50,717 nt of DNA, taken from contig DVNH01000015.1 in the NCBI GenBank assembly GCA_018714565.1, forward strand, positions 1 to 50,717. The letters run 5' to 3'. Positions 18,196-28,486 of this stretch are shown here, in pieces. Position 1 is the stretch's first letter, and each line of letters opens with the position of its first letter. The DNA comes from Candidatus Merdicola faecigallinarum. Lineage in GTDB: Bacteria; Bacillota; Clostridia; TANB77; CAG-508. The translations under genes and the position numbers were made by a program. The notes under the pieces were generated by a model. It was not told where the DNA came from. It searched no databases and was given only the letters and a program-made list of their open reading frames with translations.

Positions 18196-18434
18196 ACATC
18201 CCCCTATTAATGGATTGTTTTTAGAATACATAATATTATATAAAAAAAAACGCATTTTGTAAATGTTTTCAACGGATTGTAATGAATAAAAGTGAAATAG
18301 TAAAAAGAAAAAAACAGTAAAAAGTATGAAAGAAAATTTTCAAAAATAAAAATCTTAAGAATTGAAAAAAATAATACACAAAAATCAAAAAAGTAGTATA
18401 ATAGGGAAAAAATAAAATAAAGGGGGAAAATAAT

Positions 18435-19160
18435 ATGATTCAAATTCAAAATTTAACAAAATCCTATGTAAAAGACAAGAAGTCAGTAGATAATTTGAAT
18501 TTAGAAATAAAGGATGGAGAGATTTTTGGATTTTTAGGCCCAAATGGTGCGGGAAAAACAACAACCATAAAAATGATTACAGGAATTTTGAATCCAGATG
18601 AGGGAGATATTTTGATTGATGGTAAGAGCATTCAAAAAGACCCTTTAGAAGCAAAGAAAAAATTTGGCTTTGTACCAGATAGTCCAGATATGTTTCTAAA
18701 GTTAAAAGGAATTGAATATTTAAACTTTTTGGCAGATATCTATGAAATTTCAGAGGACACAAGAAAAGAAAGAATTCAAGTCTTAACAGCAAAATTTGAA
18801 ATACAAGATGCTTTAAATAGTCAAATACAGAGCTATTCTCATGGTATGAGACAGAAAATTGTAATCTGTGGAGTTTTACTAAATAATCCTAAAAATTGGA
18901 TTTTAGATGAGCCAATGACAGGACTTGACCCAAAGTCTTCATTTGATTTAAAAGAAATGATGAGGAAACATACTCAAGAAGGAAATAGTGTATTTTTTTC
19001 TACACATGTATTAGAAGTTGCAGAGAAATTATGTGATAGGGTAGGAATTATTAATAAGGGAAAATTAGTTTTTGTAGGAACTTTTGAAGAAATGAAAGAA
19101 AAATTCAAAGAGAATAAATCATTAGAAGAATTATTTTTGGAGATTACAGAACATGAATAA
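18435..19160 (+). CDS. ABC transporter ATP-binding protein
   Basis: A 241-residue ATPase with Walker A GPNGAGKTT (about residues 33-41), a variant signature YSHGMRQK in place of LSGGQ, Walker B WILDEPMTGLD and the H-loop STHVLEVAE. The HGM-type signature is typical of export ATPases working with two-component permeases such as the CcmA/NatA-like group. It overlaps the permease gene by 8 bp, indicating coupling. A TATAAT (18397-18402) lies upstream, without a clear -35. Substrate unknown. Confidence 0.92.
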   Translation: MIQIQNLTKSYVKDKKSVDNLNLEIKDGEIFGFLGPNGAGKTTTIKMITGILNPDEGDILIDGKSIQKDPLEAKKKFGFVPDSPDMFLKLKGIEYLNFLADIYEISEDTRKERIQVLTAKFEIQDALNSQIQSYSHGMRQKIVICGVLLNNPKNWILDEPMTGLDPKSSFDLKEMMRKHTQEGNSVFFSTHVLEVAEKLCDRVGIINKGKLVFVGTFEEMKEKFKENKSLEELFLEITEHE

Positions 19161-20817
19161 AAAAGTAATTACCCTTACAAAAATTTTCCTAAAAACTTCC
19201 TTCCAAGGTATGGAATTTCAAAAACAAAAAAGTAAAAATAATAAAAATATTGGATATATCATTTTATATGGAATTTTATTTCTTTATTTAGCTGGTTTAA
19301 TTGGTATTATGAGCTACGGTATGATTCATATGCTTGCAAGTATAGGGCAAGAAAAAGTATTCTTAGGTTTATTCTTTTTAGTGTTAGCCGCTTTTATGCT
19401 AATACAAAATATTTTTTCCAGCCTTAACGTACTGTACTTTGCAAAAGATATAGAATATTTATTACCATTACCAATAAAGCCAAGAGAGATGGTTCAAGCA
19501 AAATTAAATACCATTTTAATAACAGAATATATTATGGAACTTATTATAGGAATTACTCCGCTTATCATTTATGGAATTCTAACAGGAGCAGGTATTTTAT
19601 ATTATTTCGCAATGATTATAATATTACTTGTATTTCCTATTTTGCCAGTTCTTATATCTACTCTAATAATTATGATTATCATGGCATTTTCAAAGTTAAC
19701 AAAAAATAGAGATAAATTTCAATTAATTACTAGTTTAATTGCAATTGTGTTTATCGTAGGAATTCAATTTGCAATAGGAGGAAAAGATTATTCAGAAGAA
19801 CAAATGGTTCAGCAATTATTAAAAGCAAATGGAATGGTAGAGATGATAACTCCTTATTTTGTTACAATTGATCCTGCTATTCAAGCCTTAACTGCTAGTA
19901 ATTGGTTAGGCGCATTTATTGAAATTATAAAAATAATTGCTATTTCAGCTGGTGCATATATTATCTTTCTTTTAGCAGGTACAAAATTATATCTAAAAGG
20001 TGCTGTAGGAAGTTTAGTAGGAGCATCTAAAAAAGTTAAAAAATTAAAGGAAAAAAATGCATATCGAAAAAATAAAGTGGGAATAAGCTATGTAAAAAAA
20101 GAATTAAAAATATTAATTCGAAATCCAATCTATTTTATGCAATGTGTGCTTCCTGCACTTCTAATACCAGTAGTATTTATTATTGCTGGTTTGTCAGGAT
20201 TTATGAGTCAAGAAGGAAATGTTGAGTTAAATACATTGAAGGCACAAATTCAACCATTTTTAGAAAATCCAATTACAATTTGTGTTTTACTATGTATTTT
20301 ACAATTCTTTTCTATGATGATATATGTGTCTGCAACAGCAATTTCAAGAGATGGGAAAAATGCAATTTTTGTAAAATATATACCACTTTCTTTATATAAA
20401 CAATTTATTTATAAGGCAATTCCAAATATAATAATGAGCATAATTGCAATTTTAGTTACATTAGCAGTAGCAACCTATATAATTAATTTACCAATCTCAA
20501 TTAATATTTGTATTTTTGTGATTTCATTTGTTTTAAGTGTGATCCAAAGTTATTTAATGTTATTGGTAGATTTAAAGAAACCAAAATTAGAGTGGGATAC
20601 AGAATATGCAGTAGTAAAACAAAATATGAATTTAATGTGGCCAGCTATTTTGGGAGTGGTAAATATCGGAATTATCATTGCTTTAACAATACTATTTTCT
20701 TGGCTACCATATTGGGGATATAGTATTTTATTATTTACAATTACGATTATAATTCTGTTGATACTACAAAAATATATAAAAAGAAATCAAGTAAAATTGT
20801 TTGAAAAGATTTATTAG
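19153..20817 (+). CDS. ABC transporter permease (putative exporter)
   Basis: The 554-residue membrane protein has roughly twelve hydrophobic segments arranged in two halves, separated by a basic cytoplasmic loop (KKVKKLKEKNAYRKNKV). Each half includes the pattern of an ABC-2-like exporter: LLPLPIKPREMVQAKL in the first and KYIPLSLYKQFIYK in the second, both matching the short cytoplasmic helix that contacts the ATPase. Substrate unknown. The ATP-binding partner lies directly upstream with overlapping ends. A copy of the 112-bp repeat starts 14 bp after its stop. Confidence 0.88.
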   Translation: MNKKVITLTKIFLKTSFQGMEFQKQKSKNNKNIGYIILYGILFLYLAGLIGIMSYGMIHMLASIGQEKVFLGLFFLVLAAFMLIQNIFSSLNVLYFAKDIEYLLPLPIKPREMVQAKLNTILITEYIMELIIGITPLIIYGILTGAGILYYFAMIIILLVFPILPVLISTLIIMIIMAFSKLTKNRDKFQLITSLIAIVFIVGIQFAIGGKDYSEEQMVQQLLKANGMVEMITPYFVTIDPAIQALTASNWLGAFIEIIKIIAISAGAYIIFLLAGTKLYLKGAVGSLVGASKKVKKLKEKNAYRKNKVGISYVKKELKILIRNPIYFMQCVLPALLIPVVFIIAGLSGFMSQEGNVELNTLKAQIQPFLENPITICVLLCILQFFSMMIYVSATAISRDGKNAIFVKYIPLSLYKQFIYKAIPNIIMSIIAILVTLAVATYIINLPISINICIFVISFVLSVIQSYLMLLVDLKKPKLEWDTEYAVVKQNMNLMWPAILGVVNIGIIIALTILFSWLPYWGYSILLFTITIIILLILQKYIKRNQVKLFEKIY

Positions 20818-20831
20818 AATTCAAATTAAAT

Positions 20832-20943
20832 TAAGAAAAGTGGCTTCGCCAGATGTACAGATTGCTTCGCAATCGCACAGACTAATGTAACTTAACCTTG
20901 TTACTCCAGAAATTTCTGACGAAATTTCCTATGTAATAAAAAA
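20832..20943 (+). repeat. 112-bp structured repeat, copy 1
   Basis: It begins TAAGAAAAGTGGCTTCGCC and ends TGTAATAAAAAA. Internal elements: triloop hairpin TGGC-TTC-GCCA, triloop hairpin GATTGC-TTC-GCAATC, GTAAC/GTTAC stem, and GAAATTTC-TGAC-GAAATTTC. The terminal A-run continues into the terminator stem at 20939-20973. Confidence 0.9.
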
Positions 20944-20973
20944 GGATCCAGAGCCTAAGCTTGGATCCTTTTT
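20939..20973. terminator. Bidirectional terminator shared by ABC permease and the convergent orphan gene
   Basis: AAAAAGGATCC (20939-20949) pairs exactly with GGATCCTTTTT (20963-20973). The stem includes the last sense codons of the minus-strand gene, whose stop is at 20955-20957 in the loop. The 5' A-run is the end of repeat copy 1. Confidence 0.9.
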
Positions 20974-21386
20974 ACCATGTAACTACCCAAAACATATTCG
21001 CCACGTACTAGTTCTGGGCGATTAGAAACAGTAGGTAAAAAGTTTCTAAGTTTATGAGCCACTTTGCCAGTTGGAAGAAACAAGTAAAAGTGATAATCTC
21101 GACAAGGTGTCATCATACGGGTAATCAGAATTACCCGATTTGCAGTACATAGATTTGAAATATCCTCATAATCCACTTCTGTTAAAGAAAGATCAAACAG
21201 TTGCAGTTCCTTTTCTAAAATTTCAAGTAGTTCAAAGTCGGGAACATGAGAATCAACCATTGTTCCGATCAAGTCTCCTATGCAATAGTCTTGCCAAATT
21301 CCCAGTGCAAAAGCATGACAGGGAAGTGAGATAGGGCAAGAGATAGAAAAGTTTTCTAGCTGCAGATTCTGTTTCCGTACCTCCAT
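20955..21386 (-). CDS. Orphan protein of unknown function
   Basis: I do not recognise this protein of about 143 residues. It has no signal peptide or membrane segment; Cys residues are frequent (CPISLPCHAF, DYCIGD, NLCTAN, TPCRDYHFYLF). Its base composition is less AT-rich than its neighbours and it uses codons such as CTG, CCC and GGC more often, suggesting recent transfer. AAAGGAGGG precedes both TTG 21392 (3 nt) and ATG 21386 (9 nt); the ATG spacing is better. Its 3' end is embedded in the stem of a bidirectional terminator. Confidence 0.6.
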   Translation of the reverse strand: MEVRKQNLQLENFSISCPISLPCHAFALGIWQDYCIGDLIGTMVDSHVPDFELLEILEKELQLFDLSLTEVDYEDISNLCTANRVILITRMMTPCRDYHFYLFLPTGKVAHKLRNFLPTVSNRPELVRGEYVLGSYMVKRIQA

Positions 21387-21526
21387 ATTCAAAGTCCCTC
21401 CTTTAGAGAATTTAATCTATTATATCATAAAGATTGCAAATCGTAAAATAGAGTCATTGCGTATATAATAAGAATATGATAAGATGATGTCGAATTATGT
21501 CAAAAAACTTTGAGAGAGGAGAAAAA

Positions 21527-22471
21527 ATGGAAAAACTAATTGGCAAAACAAAAGAAAATGAAAAGGAAGAAATAGAAAAGCGAAAAGAAGACAAACAAAC
21601 TGAAAAAATAGAAAAGGATCAAGAAGAAAAAGGAAGAAAAGGCAAGAAGAAAAAGCCTTTTATGATTTTAGGATTTAGTATATGGAGATTAATGGGATAT
21701 TTTATTATTTATAGCATTGCAGGTTTTTTGATCGAAACAGCATTTGGTGCACTTACAAAGGGAGTTATTGAAAGTAGAAAAAGCTTTTTGTATGGTCCGT
21801 TTTGTGGAATTTATGGTATAGGTGCTGTGATTATGATCCTGTTTTTACAGTATTTTAGAAAAAATAATTATACTCTATTTTTCGGAGGATTTGTTATTGG
21901 ATCGATTGTGGAATATTTTGTTAGTTTATTTGGAGAAATGATGCTAGATGTAAAATGGTGGGATTATTCTTCAGTACCATTAAATTTAGGGGGGAGAATT
22001 TGTGTGTTCTTTTCACTATTTTGGGGAATTTTAGCAATCTATTTAATGTCACATTTAAATCCGAAAGTAGATAATTTAATCGAAAAAATGAAACAAAAAT
22101 TAAAGCGAAATACAAAAGTAATTCGAGGAGTTACGTTAGCGGTGACAATTTTATTATTTATTGATTGTGTACTTACAGGATTTGCATTAAAAATGTTTTA
22201 TGTTCGATTAACAACAGAGTACAATCTAGATTTACAAGGAGTAGATAAATATTTGGCCAAATACGAAGAATTATATCAAAAACCAGAGATTAAAAAAGTA
22301 GTTGATAAATATTGGAATGATAAAGTAATGTTAAAAACATTTCCTAATTTAAAAGTGATGGCAAAAGATGGTACCATGATTTATGTAAGCGATGTGCTAA
22401 AGGATATTCAGCCATATTATGTTAGGATCTTTACTCCTAGAGTGCCAGGAGCAGTAATTGAAGGTTCTTAA
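21527..22471 (+). CDS. CmpB-like membrane protein (PF06541), long form
   Basis: The 314-residue protein has a very charged N-terminus (about 45 residues of Glu/Lys), then the PF06541 blocks YSIAGFLIETAFG, SFLYGPFCGIYGIGA, VEYFVSLFGEMML and KWWDYSSVPLNLGGRI across about five membrane segments. It ends in a soluble ~75-residue tail. ATG 21527 is chosen over 21497 because GAGAGGAG precedes it by 5-6 nt. It is a paralog of the gene at 17641 but carries extra N- and C-terminal domains. Function unknown; the family name implies a transporter, without experimental support that I can cite. Confidence 0.8.
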   Translation: MEKLIGKTKENEKEEIEKRKEDKQTEKIEKDQEEKGRKGKKKKPFMILGFSIWRLMGYFIIYSIAGFLIETAFGALTKGVIESRKSFLYGPFCGIYGIGAVIMILFLQYFRKNNYTLFFGGFVIGSIVEYFVSLFGEMMLDVKWWDYSSVPLNLGGRICVFFSLFWGILAIYLMSHLNPKVDNLIEKMKQKLKRNTKVIRGVTLAVTILLFIDCVLTGFALKMFYVRLTTEYNLDLQGVDKYLAKYEELYQKPEIKKVVDKYWNDKVMLKTFPNLKVMAKDGTMIYVSDVLKDIQPYYVRIFTPRVPGAVIEGS

Positions 22472-22540
22472 AATATGATTTAGACTGTTTTAAGACGTAT
22501 TTAAAAAGCAAAAATGTCAAAATTTGTAGAAATTCTTTTC

Positions 22541-22569
22541 TTGCAGATTGGAAATCAATATGATAGGAT
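22541..22569 (+). promoter_or_regulatory. Promoter of pepF
   Basis: TTGCAG (22541-22546), 17-bp spacer, TAGGAT (22564-22569), 25 bp before the pepF start. Confidence 0.6.
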
Positions 22570-22593
22570 ACAAAAGGTAGTAGGAGGTAAAAA

Positions 22594-24360
22594 ATGGATA
22601 AAAAATATGAGTGGAATTTAGAAGATTTATTTAAGAATGAAAAAGAATTAGAAGAAAATAGAAAAAAGATTTATGAATATTTAAGCGAAATAGAACAATA
22701 TCAAGGAAAACTTATCAATTCTTCAGAAAACATTGCAAAATGTTATCAAACATATGAAAAAATGTTAGAGATTTTTGATAAGGTATATTCTTATGGTATG
22801 TTTCGTTACCATCAAAATATGGCAAAACCAGAAAATATTGCCTTGTTTAAAAAATCAGAACAAACTAATGCTGATATTGCCAAAAGAACATCCTTTATCG
22901 TACCAGAGATCACAAAAATAGAGGAAGAAACTTTAAAACAATACTTAGTAGAAAATAAAAATTTACAAAGATATCATAGAATAATAGAAGATATTATAGA
23001 AGACAAAAAGCATATTTTGAGTGAAGAAGTAGAAAATGTTTTAGCAAGTTATTCAGAAGTCTTTAATGGATGTGAAAACACTTATGATATTTTTACCAAT
23101 ACGGAATTTGTATATCCAAAAATAAAAGATGAAAATGGAAATGAAGTAGAATTAACAGATGCAACTTATTCAAAATATTTAGCAAGCAAGAACCAAGATG
23201 TAAGAATTGGAGCTTTTAATTCAATGTATTCTCTGTATAAAAAGCATATTAATACGATTACAGAACTATATTTAACAAGAGTAAAAGAAGATACAATTAG
23301 CAGTCAACTAAGAAAGTATAAAAGCTCTTTAGAAAAGGCAGTAGAAAATGATGATGCCACATCAAAGGTATATGAAAGCTTAGTAGAAGTAGTGAATGAA
23401 AATTTAAAGATTAACCATCGTTATATGAAATTAAAGAAAAAGTTATTAGGCTTAGAAGAAATGCATATTTATGATATTTATGTAAACACATATAAGGATG
23501 AATCGGAAAACATTTCTGTAGAGCAAGCAGAAGAAACAGTATTAAAAGCTTTAGAACCTCTAGGAACGGAATATCAAGAAAAATTAAAACATGCGTTTTC
23601 TTCACGTTGGATTGATGTATTTGAAAAGCCAAATAAGAGAAGTGGAGCATATAGTTCTGGTGTTCATGGGGTTCATCCGTTTGTTCTTACTAATTTTACA
23701 GGAAGATCAAGGGATGTAAGTACAATCGCACATGAATTAGGTCATGCAATGCATTCTTATTATTCATCTTCTAGTCAAAATATTATGGATGCTAGTTATA
23801 CTATTATGGTAGCAGAGGTTGCATCTACAGTAAATGAAATTATATTGGGTCAATATCTAATTGAGAAAGAACAAGACAAAATAAAGAAGGCAGCGCTTAT
23901 TAATGAACAATTAGATGATATTAGAGCAACTTTAATTAGACAGACTATGTTCGCCGAATTCGAAAAAATAATTCATGAAAGAGTAGAAAATTTGGAAACA
24001 TTAACTTCAGAAGAGTTATGTGATATTTATTTTAAATTAAATCAAAAATACTTTGGAAAAGATGTTGTAATTGATGATAATATAAAATATGAATGGGCAA
24101 GGATTCCACATTTTTACAGTTGTTTTTATGTATATAAATACGCTACTGGCATTTCAGCAGCAATTGCAATTGCAACGAAAATTTTAAACAAAGAAGAAGG
24201 AATTGTAGAAAAATATATTAATATGTTAAAACAAGGTAGAATGAAAAAATCTGTAGATTTATTAAAAATGGTGGGAGTAGATTTAGAATCAAAAAAACCA
24301 TATGAAGATGCTTTTGCATTTTATCATAAACAATTAGAAGAATTAGAAAAATTAGTATAA
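22594..24360 (+). CDS. pepF: Oligoendopeptidase F
   Basis: A cytoplasmic zinc peptidase of family M3B that cleaves medium-length peptides. The 588-residue length is typical. The HExxH motif lies in STIAHELGHAMHSYYS, and the third ligand region follows in MVAEVASTVNE. N-terminal helical repeats match the PepF substrate-cavity domain. TAGGAGG gives a strong start. A single-gene unit with its own promoter, followed by repeat copy 2 and two terminator hairpins. Confidence 0.96.
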   Translation: MDKKYEWNLEDLFKNEKELEENRKKIYEYLSEIEQYQGKLINSSENIAKCYQTYEKMLEIFDKVYSYGMFRYHQNMAKPENIALFKKSEQTNADIAKRTSFIVPEITKIEEETLKQYLVENKNLQRYHRIIEDIIEDKKHILSEEVENVLASYSEVFNGCENTYDIFTNTEFVYPKIKDENGNEVELTDATYSKYLASKNQDVRIGAFNSMYSLYKKHINTITELYLTRVKEDTISSQLRKYKSSLEKAVENDDATSKVYESLVEVVNENLKINHRYMKLKKKLLGLEEMHIYDIYVNTYKDESENISVEQAEETVLKALEPLGTEYQEKLKHAFSSRWIDVFEKPNKRSGAYSSGVHGVHPFVLTNFTGRSRDVSTIAHELGHAMHSYYSSSSQNIMDASYTIMVAEVASTVNEIILGQYLIEKEQDKIKKAALINEQLDDIRATLIRQTMFAEFEKIIHERVENLETLTSEELCDIYFKLNQKYFGKDVVIDDNIKYEWARIPHFYSCFYVYKYATGISAAIAIATKILNKEEGIVEKYINMLKQGRMKKSVDLLKMVGVDLESKKPYEDAFAFYHKQLEELEKLV

Positions 24361-24415
24361 TGAAAAAGAGGATTGGAATTCACCTTTATTTAGGAAATAT
24401 TACTAGATTTTGATA

Positions 24416-24527
24416 TAAGAAAAGTGGCTTCGCCACATGTACAGATTACTTCGTAATCGCACAGACTAATGTAACTTAACCTTGTTACTTCAGAAATTTC
24501 TGACGAAATTTCCTATGTAATAAAAAA
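24416..24527 (+). repeat. 112-bp structured repeat, copy 2
   Basis: Same length and ends as copy 1. The second hairpin reads GATTAC-TTC-GTAATC, so both stem sides changed together relative to GATTGC/GCAATC. The first hairpin is GTGGC-TTC-GCCAC, one pair longer than in copy 1. The A-run end leads into a terminator at 24535. Confidence 0.9.
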
Positions 24528-24534
24528 ATGTAAG

Positions 24535-24562
24535 CCTAAATTTATAAAGTTAGGTATTTTTT
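24535..24562 (+). terminator. Terminator hairpin 1 after pepF and repeat copy 2
   Basis: CCTAA (24535-24539) pairs with TTAGG (24550-24554), followed by TATTTTTT. The upstream A-run from the repeat can lengthen the stem. Confidence 0.7.
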
Positions 24563-24604
24563 AGAAGAAGCTTGATGGAAAAAACATTAAGTTTCTTCTT
24601 TTTT
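24563..24604 (+). terminator. Terminator hairpin 2 after pepF
   Basis: AGAAGAAGCTTGATG (24563-24577) pairs with CATTAAGTTTCTTCT (24585-24599) with two G-U pairs, followed by Ts. It is in tandem with the hairpin at 24535. Confidence 0.8.
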
Positions 24605-24674
24605 GGAAGAACTATGCGAAATGAATTGTAAATGATATAATACATAAAGTAAAATAAGAAAAGGAGAAAAAGAA

Positions 24675-27600
24675 ATGCCAGAAGTAAAATGGACGAAAGA
24701 TCAAAAATTAGCAATTGAAGAAAAAGGATCGAACATATTAGTTGCGGCAGCAGCACGGAAGTGGAAAAACTGCTGTTTTAGTAGAACGAATTATTCATAA
24801 AATATTAGTAGAAAAATTAGATATTACTTCCTTATTAGTAGTAACATTTACAAATGCGGCAGCAGCAGAAATGAGGGAACGTGTTTTAAATGCAATTGAT
24901 AAAAAGTTAGAAGAATTTCCAGAAGACGTGCATTTACAAAAGCAAACGATGCTAATTCATAAAGCTAGTATTTGTACCATTCATTCTTTTTGCTTAGATG
25001 TAATTAAGAACCATTTTTACGAAATAGATTTATCACCAAACTTTAGAATTGGAGATACTTCGGAAATTGAACTTTTAAAGCAAGAAGTGTTGGACGAATT
25101 ATTTGAACAAAAGTATTTAGAAGGAGACAAAAATTTTTTAAAATTATTAGAGATTTATACTAATTATCGTGAAGACGATCCTTTAAAAGAAATGATACTA
25201 GAAATTTATCGTTTTATTCAAAGTAGTCCATTTCCAAAAGAATGGCTAGAAGAAAAAATAAATGATTTTTTAGTGCTAGAAGAAGATATGGATTTTGGAA
25301 AAACAGTTTGGGGTAAAATTTTACTAAAAAAATATGAAACATTAATTGAAGAAACAATCTTAGGGTTAAAACATGTAAAAATATCTTTAGACTTAAATCC
25401 AGAGTTGGATATGTATTCCAATACGATTCAAAAAGATATAGATACCTTAAATGAAATAAAAGAAGATATTTCTACATGGGATGAAACATATCAAAAGGCA
25501 AATTTATTTGCTTTTCAAAAATGGCCAGTGAATCGAAAAATAACTTCTAATATAAAAGACGAAGCAAAGGCGCAAAGGGATAAGATTAATAAAAAATTTA
25601 AAGCTGGAAAAGATAAAATTTTTATCTATTCCTCCAAAGAAGCGATTGGTGATGTGATAGAACTATATGAAATATTAAATCCATTAAAAGATTTAATTCT
25701 AGAATTTGAAGAAGCATATCAAAAGGCTAAAAGAGAAAAAAATATGATTGATTTTAATGATATCGAACATTTTGCATTAAAAATTCTAGTACAAAAAGAT
25801 GAAAATGGAAATTATATTCCTACTCAAACTGCAAAAAAATATCAAGAAAAATTTTCTGAAATTGCAATTGACGAATATCAAGATAGTAATTTAGTACAAG
25901 AATATATTTTACAGTCAATTTCAAGAGGAAATAATATATTTATGGTGGGAGATATTAAGCAAAGTATTTATAAATTTAGACAAGCAAGACCGGAACTTTT
26001 TTTAGAAAAATATGATCGTTATCAGTTAATTGAAAATAAAAAGGAAAAAGATGATTTAAAAATACAATTATTTAAAAATTTTAGGAGTAGAGAAAATGTC
26101 TTAAATTTTACCAATCTTATTTTCCAAAATATAATGAGTAAAGAATTAGGAAATGTAGAGTATAATGAAAAAGAATATTTAAATTTAGGGGCAAACTATG
26201 AAAAAATTGAAAATGAGAACTTAGAAGATAGAAAAATAGAAATTGATATTATTGACATAAAGAAGCAAGAAGAGGATGAATGGAAAGAAGAAGTCAAAGA
26301 AGAACAAAACGAAAATATTGAAAGGAAAGAAGAATTAGAAGAAACAGGAGAAGAAGAAAGAATAGAAGATATTACATTAGAAGCAAGATTTATTGCAAAT
26401 AAAGTAAAAGATCTTATTGCTAACCATTTTCAAGTATGGGATAAAAAAATAGAGGCTTACCGAGAGGTTACCTATCAGGATATAGTAATTTTATTAAGAT
26501 CCACTATAACTGCGGCTCCTGTTTTCGAAAAGGAATTATTAGATTTAGAAATACCAGTATTTAGTGATAGCTCTACGGAATATTTAGATTCGATAGAAAT
26601 TCAGACGATATTATCTGTTTTAAAGATTTTAGATAATCCATTTCAAGAAATTCCTCTTGTGATTGTTCTAAGATCTATGATCGGAAACTTTTCAGATAAT
26701 GATTTAATAAAAATTCGACTAGTGGATCCTTATTGCAATTTTTATGAGGCAGTGAAAAAAGCAAGATTACAGGTGGAGGATTCATTAAAGAATAAAATTG
26801 AGAACTTTTTAGATAAGATAAGTAATTGGAGAGAAAAGCAAGAGTATTTATTATTAAATGAATTAATATGGCATATATATAATGAAACAGATTATTACAA
26901 TTATGTAGGTTTAATGCCAAATGGAAAACTAAGACAAGCTAATTTAAAAATGTTATTAGAAAAAGCGAAAGACTATGAAAATGCAAGTTTTCATGGATTA
27001 TTTCATTTTCTTCAGTTTATTGAAAAGATGAAAGCGAATAGTAATGATATGGGAGCGGCAAAGGTGATTGGAGAGAATGAAAATGTTGTAAGAATTATGA
27101 GTATTCATAAAAGTAAGGGATTGGAATTTCCTGTTGTTATCTTAGCTGGAACACATAAAAGATTTAATATGCAAGATTTAAATCAAAAATTATTATTACA
27201 TCAAGAATTAGGAATTGGACCTAAATATATTAATTATGAAAAAAAGATAGAGTATGATACTTTAATAAAAGAAGCAGTAAAGTCAAAAGTAAAGGTAGAA
27301 ACACTATCAGAAGAAGAAAGAATTTTATATGTTGCTTTAACGAGGAGTAAAGAAAAATTAATTATAACTGGAATTTCAAAAGATATCCAAAAAGATTTGG
27401 AAGACAAAGAAAATCAATTACAGATTTACTTTCAAAATCAAAATGAAATCAATTCACAATTATTAGAACAATATAAGACATATTTAGATTGGATTGAGCT
27501 AGTTTATTTAAAAGAAAAAGAAAAAGAAAATGTAAAAGATTTAATTGATTTTCAAGTAATAAAAAAAGAGCAAATTTTAGACAAAAAAAATAAGGGAGAA

Positions 27601-28371
27601 CAGAAGAAAGAAATAACAAATTTAAATCAAATAAAAAGCCTTTCTGCAAAAGGAATAGAAGAAAAAATAGAAAAAATGTTAAATTGGGAATATCCGTATC
27701 AAAAATCCATTACAATTCCAAATAAAGTATCGGTTACAAAGCTAAAAATGATGAAAATGGAACAAAGTAAAAAAGAAATGTTAGCAATCGAGAAAGAAAC
27801 AGATAAAATAGTAAATGAATTGCCAAAACCTAATTTCTTAAGTAATGAGATAAATTTAACACCTGCCCAAAAAGGAACTATTTTACACCTATGTTTACAA
27901 AAATTAAGTTTACATGAAGATCATAATATAGAAACGATAAAAGCAATGATAAAAGATTTAGTAGAAAGAGAAATTATTACAAAAAAAGAAGCGGAAAGTA
28001 TATCCTATAACAAAATTCTAGAATATACGAAAAGTAAAATTTGGCAAGAATTAAAAACAGCGAGTTTAGTAGAAAGAGAAAAAACATTTTACATTTATAT
28101 ACCAGCAAAAGAAGTTTATCAAGAAGAGGTAGAAGAGAAAGTATTAGTACAAGGAATTATTGACTTATATTATTTAAATCAAAAGGGAGAATTAGTTTTA
28201 GTGGATTACAAAACAGACTATGTAGAAAAAGGAAAAGAAAAAAAATTGAAAGAAAAGTACATTGAACAATTACAACTATATCAAAGAGCACTGGAAAAAG
28301 CTTTAAAAAGGAAAGTAGATAGAATATATATATATTCTACTTATTTAGGAAAAGAAATCCAAATAAAATAA
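24675..28371 (+). CDS. addA: ATP-dependent helicase/nuclease subunit A (AddA), apparent frameshift
   Basis: AddA unwinds and trims DNA ends in AddAB recombinational repair. Motifs: the N-terminal KWTKDQKLAIEEKGSNILVAAAA block, Walker A GSGKT, TFTNAAAAEMRERV, DEYQDSN, GDIKQSIYKFR, MSIHKSKGLEFPVV, ALTRSKEKL, and the RecB-type nuclease VDYKTDYV near the C-terminus. The proper start (ATG 24675 after AAAGGAG) and the main frame are joined only if one base (C24756) is removed: the +0 frame reads AAAARKWKNC and stops, while the next frame gives GSGKTAVLVERI. As written the gene is broken exactly at Walker A. A Glu/Lys-rich insertion is at about residues 530-570. No addB is adjacent. A sequencing or assembly error is as likely as a real mutation. 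Confidence 0.9.
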
Positions 28372-28381
28372 CGGAAAACCC

Positions 28382-28410
28382 TTGCATTTTCAAGATTTAT
28401 ATAGTATAAT
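28382..28410 (+). promoter_or_regulatory. Promoter of the rimP-nusA-infB operon
   Basis: TTGCAT (28382-28387), 17-bp spacer, TATAAT (28405-28410). It lies just after addA and before the rimP leader hairpin. Confidence 0.8.
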
Positions 28411-28434
28411 TGCTCTAGCAAAATAAATTACTAG

Positions 28435-28459
28435 AAGAGTGGGAACAAATCCCACTCTT
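28435..28459 (+). promoter_or_regulatory. rimP leader hairpin (attenuator-like)
   Basis: AAGAGTGGG (28435-28443) pairs exactly with CCCACTCTT (28451-28459), followed by TCTAAG. It sits about 25 nt after the transcription start and before the ribosome binding site. It could attenuate transcription or act as an RNA-stability element. Confidence 0.7.
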
Positions 28460-28486
28460 TCTAAGTATAAAAGGAGGAGAATTCTT

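Noticed and set aside
24742-28371. TTG 24742 as the true addA start
   Set aside because: It lies inside the Walker A region with no ribosome binding site; the homologous N-terminus is encoded upstream in another frame from ATG 24675.
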